Source: an uncultured Bacteroidales bacterium
GTDB taxonomy: Bacteria > Bacteroidota > Bacteroidia > Bacteroidales > Paludibacteraceae
DNA length: 7,252 bases
NCBI GenBank assembly: GCA_937886455.1
Contig: CALGCU010000010.1
Location: 1 to 7,252, forward strand
Direction: 5' to 3'
This document shows positions 1 through 4,706 of the stretch, piece after piece. Both the position numbers and the translations under genes were made by a program. Numbering within the stretch: the stretch's first letter is position 1; each line of letters begins with the position of its first letter. A model generated the notes under the pieces. The model saw only the letters and a program-made list of their open reading frames with translations. It did no database searches and was not told the DNA's origin.

Positions 1-167
1 ACTTGAATCGGTTCAAGCCATGACGGAAGTGCTGTTAAGGAAGAGGATTTTCCATAAGTCCAGACGAGAAGTTCTTGTTCAGCCAATTCAAGGTATACGG
101 ACAGCTCATTGTCATGCTCGGTGTCCGTGAACCCCAATATGCTCTTTGCTTTATCAATTGCTGCCAT
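1..167 (-). CDS. Head-tail connector protein, gp6-like (3' end outside window)
   Basis: The first 55 residues are visible, beginning MAAIDKAKSILGFTDTEHDN; the gene runs off the left edge. A short N-terminal helix, a (T/D)DTEHDNELSVYLELAEQELL-type helix and then a tryptophan-containing stretch resemble the small all-helical connector proteins (HK97 gp6 / SPP1 gp15 type). These form a ring under the portal and join head to tail. The start is fixed by an AAAGGGG ribosome site about 7 nt upstream. The position after capsid protein and a small ORF is the usual place for this connector. It begins 15 nt after the stop of the 34-codon gene. The family call rests on the N-terminal pattern and gene order only, because the C-terminal half is missing. 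Confidence 0.7.
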   Translation of the reverse strand, partial: MAAIDKAKSILGFTDTEHDNELSVYLELAEQELLVWTYGKSSSLTALPSWLEPIQ

Positions 168-182
168 CCGTATACCCCTTTA

Positions 183-287
183 CTATTTGTCTTTCTTTTC
201 AGACTTCTTTACTTCTTTTTTCGGTTCTGCCTTTGGTTCAGCTTTAGGCTGCTCCTTTACGGCAACTAAACCAATAACTCTTTCCAT
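183..287 (-). CDS. Small Lys/Glu/Pro-rich protein of unknown function (34 aa)
   Basis: This 34-residue ORF starts MERVIGLVAVKEQ and then becomes a repetitive charged tail (PKAEPKAEPKKEV, then Lys/Glu/Asp to the end). A perfect AAGGAG lies 7 nt upstream of the ATG and touches the stop codon of the capsid gene, so the two are probably translationally coupled (11-nt gap). The short hydrophobic start followed by a low-complexity, highly charged tail suggests a disordered protein. I do not recognise a family. Small ORFs between capsid and connector genes sometimes encode head accessory proteins, but nothing here demonstrates that role. The strong ribosome site and tight spacing are the reasons to call it real. 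Confidence 0.65.
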   Translation of the reverse strand: MERVIGLVAVKEQPKAEPKAEPKKEVKKSEKKDK

Positions 288-298
288 AAAATTTCTCC

Positions 299-1213
299 TT
301 ACGGGTTAGCCGTTGCTCCACGATGCAGATAAATACCGCCAACTTTGTTATCTTTAACGAAGCAATCTCCGTAAAGTCTAATGTTAAATTTCCAGGCATC
401 AGCCTCTTGCACGACTTCTGGGGAGAAGATTCTCGGTACACGATGCTTCATAACTTTGATGATTGCACTCGGATGTACAAGCATGAAGTTGATTGGATAA
501 CCGCCAACTGCGAAGCCACCAGCTTCCTGTCCAGAAGTAACACCATCATTAAGAGTGATTGCTGTGTTGAATCTTCCAGCCGGAACAGGAATAACTCTTG
601 TGGAATCAAGCATCTGTACGTTTCTCTGTACATCTTCCTGGTCATTCAGCAGATAACGAGTAAGTTTATCTTTCAGTGCATAGTAAGCTGCGGTAGAAAC
701 GAAGAGGATACGTCCCTCCATCGGTGCTTCTGCATTATCCATAGCAGCCTGTGCATCATCAATTGCTTTAAGGATGTCAGTTACGGATGAGAGGTCTGCC
801 GGAGTTGCTGCTCCAATTCCGCTTGTGCCAGCGATTTTTGCAAATGTGTAAGCATCAACTTCTGGCACTTCGTGCAGACGAACAAACTCGCCAGCGAGTG
901 TACCGAATGCCATGTCAAGAGTTTCCTCGTTGTCCATCGCATCAACCATTAACTGTCTGCCACGATCATACTCAAGTACCAGGTCTTCCCAAGAACCATT
1001 GACAGAACCTTTTACATATCCGTTGTTTCTGTCATAAGTTCCAAGTCCATCCATCTGTGTTTTGTAAATCTGTGCTGTGTTTGCTCCTGTGAACAGAACA
1101 AGATCAGACGGAGTGTCCAGAACAGATGTTACGGATTCTCTTTTGTAAACTTCATCAAGAATCGGTGCATAGCGTTCCGCTAATGCAATGCTGTTACTGT
1201 TTAAAATTCCCAT
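299..1213 (-). CDS. Major capsid protein (HK97-like fold)
   Basis: A 304-residue protein that would form the icosahedral shell. It lies directly downstream of a scaffold gene and upstream of a connector gene, the canonical position. It starts MGILNSNSIALAERYAPILDEVYKRES, an N-terminal arm typical of capsid proteins of siphoviruses with SPP1-type portals. The middle (about residues 85-150) reads like the long spine helix and peripheral domain. The C-terminal part (VPAGRFNTAITLNDG, then GGYPINFMLVHPSAIIKVMKH) resembles the axial domain, and RLYGDCFVKDNKVGGIYLH resembles the last strands. The start is set by AAAAAGGAG 8 nt upstream. Length fits the 300-350 residues usual for this group. No N-terminal cleaved delta domain is evident, which fits use of a separate scaffold. 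The gap after the scaffold gene is 15 nt. Confidence 0.88.
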   Translation of the reverse strand: MGILNSNSIALAERYAPILDEVYKRESVTSVLDTPSDLVLFTGANTAQIYKTQMDGLGTYDRNNGYVKGSVNGSWEDLVLEYDRGRQLMVDAMDNEETLDMAFGTLAGEFVRLHEVPEVDAYTFAKIAGTSGIGAATPADLSSVTDILKAIDDAQAAMDNAEAPMEGRILFVSTAAYYALKDKLTRYLLNDQEDVQRNVQMLDSTRVIPVPAGRFNTAITLNDGVTSGQEAGGFAVGGYPINFMLVHPSAIIKVMKHRVPRIFSPEVVQEADAWKFNIRLYGDCFVKDNKVGGIYLHRGATANP

Positions 1214-1228
1214 GTGTTTTTCTCCTTT

Positions 1229-1741
1229 TTAGAGTCCGGCATACTTGCGGAGTTTCTCGTCACGGATTTTCTGTGCTTCTTCCGTGCCGATTGGCTTTCC
1301 GCTCGATATACTCGGCTGTGTTTTTAATAATTCTGCTTTTGTGTTTTCAATGTTCTTCTGAATGAATAACGATTCATTCTGGAAGAGGACTTCATCGTTG
1401 CCATCGACCTTTGCTTCGGCAGAACTCTGTGCCATGTCCTCGGTGTACCCCATGCTCAAATACTTTGCTTTGTACTTGTTGATGGTGTTGTCACGCTTCA
1501 GTTCAGCCAATTCCTTTAATGTCGCTTCTTCCTGTGCTTTGCGTTTGGACTCTGCAAGTTCCTGTTCGCTCATGGTGGATTCAAACTTTGATTTCCACTC
1601 TTCCGCTTCTCTGCGGTGCTGTGCTGCTTCAGAGTTCCTTTCGCTCAAGGTACTTTTGAGGTTTTTGACTTGTGCTTCGTATTCAGCAATCTTCTGCTGA
1701 AGTTCCGTTAATTCGGTGGTTTCGGTTTTGTTTTCTTCCAT
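1229..1741 (-). CDS. Capsid scaffolding protein (GP20/DUF4355-like)
   Basis: A 170-residue, highly charged protein. Residues about 8-90 form a long predicted coiled coil with heptad-like Leu/Glu/Lys/Gln spacing (ELQQKIAEYEAQVKNLKSTL and on through SKRKAQEEATLKELAELKRD). A short C-terminal basic helix (AQKIRDEKLRKYAGL) follows, the sort of element that binds capsid subunits. Scaffolds of this kind guide assembly of the procapsid and leave before or during DNA packaging. Its place immediately before the capsid gene supports the call. AAAGGAG lies 8 nt upstream of the ATG. The 5' untranslated region carries two matched hairpins (1767-1808), so expression may be controlled after transcription. 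The coiled coil alone is not diagnostic; context carries much of the weight. Confidence 0.8.
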   Translation of the reverse strand: MEENKTETTELTELQQKIAEYEAQVKNLKSTLSERNSEAAQHRREAEEWKSKFESTMSEQELAESKRKAQEEATLKELAELKRDNTINKYKAKYLSMGYTEDMAQSSAEAKVDGNDEVLFQNESLFIQKNIENTKAELLKTQPSISSGKPIGTEEAQKIRDEKLRKYAGL

Positions 1742-1766
1742 GCCTTTTTCTCCTTTGCGTTTTATG

Positions 1767-1808
1767 AGTGTTCCCTCACTATGTGTGCGTTTATGCAGTT
1801 CCCTCTGC
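1767..1808 (-). promoter_or_regulatory. Two tandem hairpins with identical AGGGAA loops in the scaffold 5' UTR
   Basis: On the minus strand the first hairpin is GCAG-AGGGAA-CTGC (1795-1808) and the second is AGTG-AGGGAA-CACT (1767-1780). The six-base loops are identical, while the stems differ at several positions yet remain fully paired. Each hairpin is followed by a similar tail (CATAAACGCA after the first, CATAAAACGCA after the second), so this is a diverged tandem duplication of about 28 nt. The second hairpin ends 25 nt upstream of the scaffold ATG. A G-C-closed ANGGAN hexaloop is the shape recognised by CsrA/RsmE-type translational regulators. A phage-encoded RNA-binding protein is equally possible. 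Function is inferred; the matched loops and compensated stems are directly visible. Confidence 0.5.
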
Positions 1809-1814
1809 TATCTA

Positions 1815-1831
1815 AAAAGCCTTATGCTTTT
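1815..1831 (-). terminator. Weak terminator-like hairpin after the minor head gene
   Basis: On the minus strand AAAAGC-ATAAG-GCTTTT forms a six-pair stem with only two G-C pairs, followed by one further T and then AGA. It lies 27 nt after the minor head stop codon. The stem is short and the U-run is mostly part of it, so it would at best be a leaky terminator or a processing site between the minor head and scaffold genes. Confidence 0.25.
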
Positions 1832-1857
1832 GTTAGTGTATTCAAGTTGTGGCTAAT

Positions 1858-2469
1858 TTACTTGTCAAATGTCAACCAACATCTGCAATTTACGTTATTA
1901 GCCACATCTTCAAAGTCACCTGGATAACGAGCCTCGTCACCATCCCATGTGACAAACTTATCGTCTATCCCTACTGTGACTCCTTGAAGCGGATCGTGAG
2001 TGTCACGAACTCTGTCATCGAGCATCGTGTTCCATGTCTTGCTCGTTGCCCCTACGGACTTTGCTCCCTCGACACCGCCTGTGTTGTATACTCGGTTTCC
2101 ATCTGTTTCCACTACTCGCAGTATCTCGTTGGCATTCCCAAGTTCCGCATACTCCCTTACCCTGTCGGTAAAGTCCTTATTATCAAACTTGCGGAAGATA
2201 CTCATGTCGGCTACTTTCTGCTGTTCGTCCGTCAGTTTCTCTTTCGCATCATCGTAGTCATCCGGCAGAAATGGCTTTGCGTAATCTGCTATCTGCCCTA
2301 CTTCTTCCTTTGCAGATGTAAACCCCAACATATACAGATACTCAAGTAAGTCCCAAACGACATTCACCGCCTGGACTTTCTTCTCCATCAACTGCGATGG
2401 TGCTTGTTCCATCAGCCATGTCTTTACTTCTTGGTATTTATTTATGTTGTCAAAGTCTAATATCTGCAT
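1858..2469 (-). CDS. Minor head / head morphogenesis protein (phage Mu gpF-like)
   Basis: A 203-residue protein starting MQILDFDNINKYQEVKTWLM. The C-terminal half carries the signature of the Mu gpF / SPP1 gp7 family: KTWNTMLDDRVRDTHDPLQG (about residues 139-158), then a DGDEARYPGDFED segment and the closing NCRC (NNVNCRCWLTFDK). These proteins enter the procapsid in few copies next to the portal and help DNA ejection or head assembly. It is shorter than many relatives (often 250-400 residues), mostly at the N-terminal side. The ATG at 2469 is preferred, but it has no Shine-Dalgarno site, unlike most other phage genes here. The upstream 80 nt are taken up by a branched RNA structure (2479-2539), which may govern initiation. 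Confidence 0.82.
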   Translation of the reverse strand: MQILDFDNINKYQEVKTWLMEQAPSQLMEKKVQAVNVVWDLLEYLYMLGFTSAKEEVGQIADYAKPFLPDDYDDAKEKLTDEQQKVADMSIFRKFDNKDFTDRVREYAELGNANEILRVVETDGNRVYNTGGVEGAKSVGATSKTWNTMLDDRVRDTHDPLQGVTVGIDDKFVTWDGDEARYPGDFEDVANNVNCRCWLTFDK

Positions 2470-2478
2470 ACTGTTTAT

Positions 2479-2539
2479 ATAAAAGGGGAATCTCTGCAAG
2501 GCATAACAGAGTTTCGGTAGCGAACCTATCCCCTTTTAT
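2479..2539 (-). promoter_or_regulatory. Predicted three-way-junction RNA between portal and minor head genes
   Basis: A perfect 11-bp inverted repeat (ataaaagggga at 2479-2489, tccccttttat at 2529-2539) closes a segment that holds two further hairpins: ctctg/cagag (2492-2496 with 2507-2511) and ttcg-gtag-cgaa (2513-2524). On the transcript this gives an outer stem P1 and two inner stems, a compact three-way junction filling almost the whole 79-nt gap. The end of P1 is U-rich, so it can also be read as an unusual terminator, but a 39-nt branched loop is atypical. The 5' arm holds the only purine-rich ribosome-site-like sequence (AAAAGGGGA) near the minor head gene, and it is paired away. Possible roles are translation control, RNase III processing or attenuation. 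No known ribozyme core is visible. Confidence 0.5.
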
Positions 2540-2548
2540 TACGAATGT

Positions 2549-4069
2549 TTAGTCCAACTCAAACGCTGATAACTCTTCTGCCTGTCGGTCATCATAGAGT
2601 GCTTCGCCCTCGGCTATCTCACTCTTGTCTGTTTGGTTGTCTGTGGTCATGCCTTGTTCGTAGAATCTGTAAATGTAATCACTCGACAGTTCGATGTCTG
2701 CAATCGGATCGTTGGACAATCCGCTACGCTCTAACCAAATCTGTGGTGCAAGTCCAAGCTCACGCATATTCAATGCACTCTGTGTCTTAACGAGCAGATT
2801 GGACATCGTAGGTGGCTCGATATTGAGTTCCATGTCGCTCGGCTCTAAATCAAAGGATGCAAACCGCATCTGAATGATTCGCAGAGCCACACGCTTGAAC
2901 TCTTCATCACTCTTTCTCCAGAAGTCCTCGGTATTCCGTCTGTTTGTATCGGCAATAAAATAACCGCTCTTGAGGTATACCGCACTTCCGTTATCAGATG
3001 AACCGCCCTCGCCCCTTGCGATACTCGGCAAGCCTGTCTTGTCTAATAACTGTTCGTATAACGAATCAATATTAGTCTGCGTTTCTGCCTGTGAAACCTT
3101 GCTCTCAAGGATTTGGAAGTCGGCTTTGTTCTCGCCTGTGCTACGCAAGACAAGCATACCGCTTTCACGAATCTGATTAGCCGTAGTGCCATCGTCAAAG
3201 TTGCAGTTGTATGCCACGCATAATTGCTGAATCGAACCCTCGATGCCCTCTTGCAACTGACTCTGCATCTCGTTGATCGCATCGCAGATAGGAACGGCAG
3301 CTTCAAAACTACCCATGCGGTTGATGTCCCTCTGATATTCGATGATAGGAATCTCTTTAAGGACATTCGGTTTATCCTCAAGCAAATCAACGGCTGTGCC
3401 GATAACAGGGGTATTGAATGTAGTCTTGGCTATCAAACCGCCACGCAGTTTGAAGTATCTGTCTTTCGTGTACACGTCAAACAGTACCTCGCCATTGACT
3501 ACCACGCAGTAGACACCCATTACCCTTGGATTGCCTGGAGCATAGGAGTACACGTTGAATGCACTTCTTGGGTCTAAACTCCATACATTGAATGGTCGCT
3601 TATCATCATCATTCGGCTCAAGGTAGATGACACCCAAGCCGACAGTATGAAACCAATCAACAACCTCGTTGTCACAGATTGCTTTCTGTGAAGCAAGGCA
3701 ATAGTCATTGAACTGTTTTACTTGTTCGGTCTTATCATCTAATCTTGAGGAATAGGATGCCGGAGCTGTCATGAAATAGCCGTTGCAGAATGTAACAATC
3801 TGATTCGCATTATTCACCACAACTTGTTTTACAAGTTCTGGACGAATCTCACGGCTTCTCCAAAGGATAGGCTGAATGCCCCTACGATACCAATAAAGGT
3901 ATTCTTCCTGTTCCATGTTCCAAATATGCATGGAGAGGACTTCGTTCAGCACATTCACGATGTTGTCTTTTGTGATCTTATCGGTAGAGGTAAATATTTT
4001 ACGTCTGCCACACAGACTTACATCAGATTTCAGTATTTGTTTCTCTGTATTGGTTTCTGTATTCGCCAT
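2549..4069 (-). CDS. Portal protein (SPP1 gp6-like)
   Basis: A complete 506-residue protein that would form the dodecameric ring at one capsid vertex through which DNA enters and leaves, and the docking site for TerL. Recognisable family features include the N-terminal SMHIWNMEQEEYLYWYRRGI segment, VVNNANQIVTFCNGYFMTAPASY (about residues 85-107, the start of the family core), the FNVWSLDPRSAFNVYS stretch, and the GEGGSSDNGSAVYLKSGY segment of the stem/crown region. Length fits the usual 450-520. An acidic tail closes the protein. The start is preceded by a weak GGTGA four nt upstream. The gene lies downstream of terL but is separated from it by a strong terminator-like hairpin, so it may have its own promoter or depend on read-through. 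Confidence 0.9.
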   Translation of the reverse strand: MANTETNTEKQILKSDVSLCGRRKIFTSTDKITKDNIVNVLNEVLSMHIWNMEQEEYLYWYRRGIQPILWRSREIRPELVKQVVVNNANQIVTFCNGYFMTAPASYSSRLDDKTEQVKQFNDYCLASQKAICDNEVVDWFHTVGLGVIYLEPNDDDKRPFNVWSLDPRSAFNVYSYAPGNPRVMGVYCVVVNGEVLFDVYTKDRYFKLRGGLIAKTTFNTPVIGTAVDLLEDKPNVLKEIPIIEYQRDINRMGSFEAAVPICDAINEMQSQLQEGIEGSIQQLCVAYNCNFDDGTTANQIRESGMLVLRSTGENKADFQILESKVSQAETQTNIDSLYEQLLDKTGLPSIARGEGGSSDNGSAVYLKSGYFIADTNRRNTEDFWRKSDEEFKRVALRIIQMRFASFDLEPSDMELNIEPPTMSNLLVKTQSALNMRELGLAPQIWLERSGLSNDPIADIELSSDYIYRFYEQGMTTDNQTDKSEIAEGEALYDDRQAEELSAFELD

Positions 4070-4081
4070 AATTCACCACAT

Positions 4082-4114
4082 AAAAAACACTGTCCAACTA
4101 TTAGGACAGTGTTT
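4082..4114 (-). terminator. Rho-independent terminator or attenuator between terL and portal
   Basis: A perfect 11-bp stem (aaacactgtcc at 4085-4095, ggacagtgttt at 4104-4114) with an 8-nt loop. On the minus strand it is followed by a run of six T (4087-4082), the first of them within the stem. This is a textbook intrinsic terminator for the terL transcript, only 12 nt before the portal start codon. As one packaging operon would normally cross this point, it may act as an attenuator. A 16-codon frame (4123-4073) runs straight through the hairpin and ends 3 nt before the portal ATG, but has no ribosome site. Confidence 0.75.
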
Positions 4115-4159
4115 GCGTAACATACTATTTATAATCTGTAAAGTAAATGGACTATTGTA

Positions 4160-4651
4160 TTAGAACGGACGCTTGTAAATCTCTGCTTTTACGAAAGAGT
4201 TATCCATTTGGACAGCCATAGCCAAACTATCTGGAGCATCATCGTGCTTTACTTTCCCCTCTATCGTAAATGCAAATACATTCATCATAAACTGTTGATA
4301 TTCTTTGCTGCGTTTCTTCTCTGTTAAAAATATCATCCGCTCTTTTATGTCTGGGGCAACATTATAAATGCGCTGTGCTTTACCGCCACCACCGCCCCAA
4401 TGCTTGGTAGTGGTCTGTAAGTTCAATTTATATCCCTTACCATTCAATAAGTCGCTAACACCCTCGGCATAAGAAGAAGTTACCCTCGTTCCCTCTATGT
4501 ACATGATGCCGACATTGTTCTTAATTGCCATCTGTACTATCTTCGGCTGTGTAATCTTCTTATCCCCATTATTATACACGACATCCACAACGTATAGGTC
4601 GAAGCCATACTGCACAATACATGGTGCTGCCACATAGTCACCACCACCCCA
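4160..4651 (-). CDS. terL: Terminase large subunit, C-terminal nuclease segment (resumes after 43-nt gap)
   Basis: This frame encodes the remaining 163 residues of TerL, beginning WGGGDYVAAPCIVQYGFDLY exactly where the upstream frame ends at VDPA. It forms the RNase H-like nuclease that cuts concatemeric phage DNA at the start and end of packaging. Visible family features are the GGGDY loop following the first catalytic aspartate (which is upstream of the gap), the acidic MYIEG strand (E431 in the joined protein) and the HDDAPDSLA motif carrying the last metal-binding aspartates (about D516 and D519). No ribosome site precedes any plausible start (a GTG lies at 4633), and a product starting here would lack the first catalytic aspartate. 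Independent expression therefore seems unlikely; joining to the upstream part gives 541 residues, a normal TerL length. Confidence 0.85.
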   Translation of the reverse strand, partial: WGGGDYVAAPCIVQYGFDLYVVDVVYNNGDKKITQPKIVQMAIKNNVGIMYIEGTRVTSSYAEGVSDLLNGKGYKLNLQTTTKHWGGGGGKAQRIYNVAPDIKERMIFLTEKKRSKEYQQFMMNVFAFTIEGKVKHDDAPDSLAMAVQMDNSFVKAEIYKRPF

Positions 4652-4694
4652 CGCAACATCGCAATGTCCAAAGATTTTTTCAGGTCTACCCTCA
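4652..4694 (-). other. Candidate 43-nt translational bypass element inside terL
   Basis: Upstream translation reads ...TVDPA with Ala codon GCG (4697-4695), then UGA. Protein homology resumes at TGG (4651). The 43 nt between begin with the stop and end with another GCG (4654-4652). As in T4 gene 60, a peptidyl-tRNA could leave the first GCG, skip the stop and re-pair with the second GCG, and decoding would continue with TGG. The gap is not a multiple of three, so stop read-through alone cannot restore the frame. Take-off codon and stop sit in a hairpin loop (4684-4706), and a second hairpin (4655-4668) abuts the landing codon. The gap is flanked by a GCGTG direct repeat. Alternatives are an inactivating insertion or an assembly error; both flanking frames are otherwise intact and end and start at homologous residues. 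Confidence 0.7.
4655..4668 (-). promoter_or_regulatory. Hairpin with UGCG tetraloop directly before the landing codon
   Basis: On the transcript, GACAU-UGCG-AUGUU: four Watson-Crick pairs plus one G-U pair closing a UGCG loop, which fits the UNCG tetraloop pattern (although closed by U-A rather than C-G). It ends at the base before the landing GCG. Its loop hides another GCG that would place the ribosome in the wrong frame, so the hairpin could both mask a decoy and position the landing site. Confidence 0.5.
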
Positions 4695-4706
4695 CGCTGG
4701 GTCTAC
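4684..4706 (-). promoter_or_regulatory. Take-off hairpin with GCG and UGA in its loop
   Basis: On the transcript ACCC pairs with GGGU around the 7-nt loop AGCGUGA, which contains the take-off codon GCG and the stop UGA. Outside the four pairs come two opposed A/G mismatches and then two more pairs (GU with AC). A take-off stem-loop containing the stop codon is a known requirement of T4 gene 60 bypassing. The stem here is shorter than the T4 one, and its stability has not been calculated. The upstream ACCCA could instead pair with UGGGGU just after the landing codon, which would bring take-off and landing sites together. Confidence 0.45.

Noticed and set aside
1849..2349. Plus-strand ORF of 166 codons opposite the minor head gene
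   Set aside because: It is a shadow of a clearly homologous minus-strand gene, with cysteine-rich, unfamiliar sequence and no ribosome site. The other plus-strand ORFs fail for the same reasons.
2470..2499. TTG start of the minor head gene at 2499
   Set aside because: No ribosome site, and it lies within the branched RNA structure; the ATG at 2469 starts with plausible protein, although it too lacks a ribosome site.
2478..2504. 9-codon leader ORF (ATG at 2504) inside the branched RNA
   Set aside because: No ribosome site at usable distance; a frame this short is expected by chance.
2479..2539. Hammerhead or other known self-cleaving ribozyme
   Set aside because: GAAAC is present, but no CUGAUGA box or other conserved catalytic core can be found.
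4652..4694. Intron or intein in terL
   Set aside because: 43 nt is far below any known self-splicing intron, no group I or II core can fit, and an intein would need an open frame whereas this segment starts with a stop and shifts frame.
4692..4697. Simple stop-codon read-through or a one-base frameshift in terL
   Set aside because: Reading on after UGA meets further stops (UAG two codons later), and no single +1 or -1 shift joins the two frames without adding non-homologous residues inside the active site.
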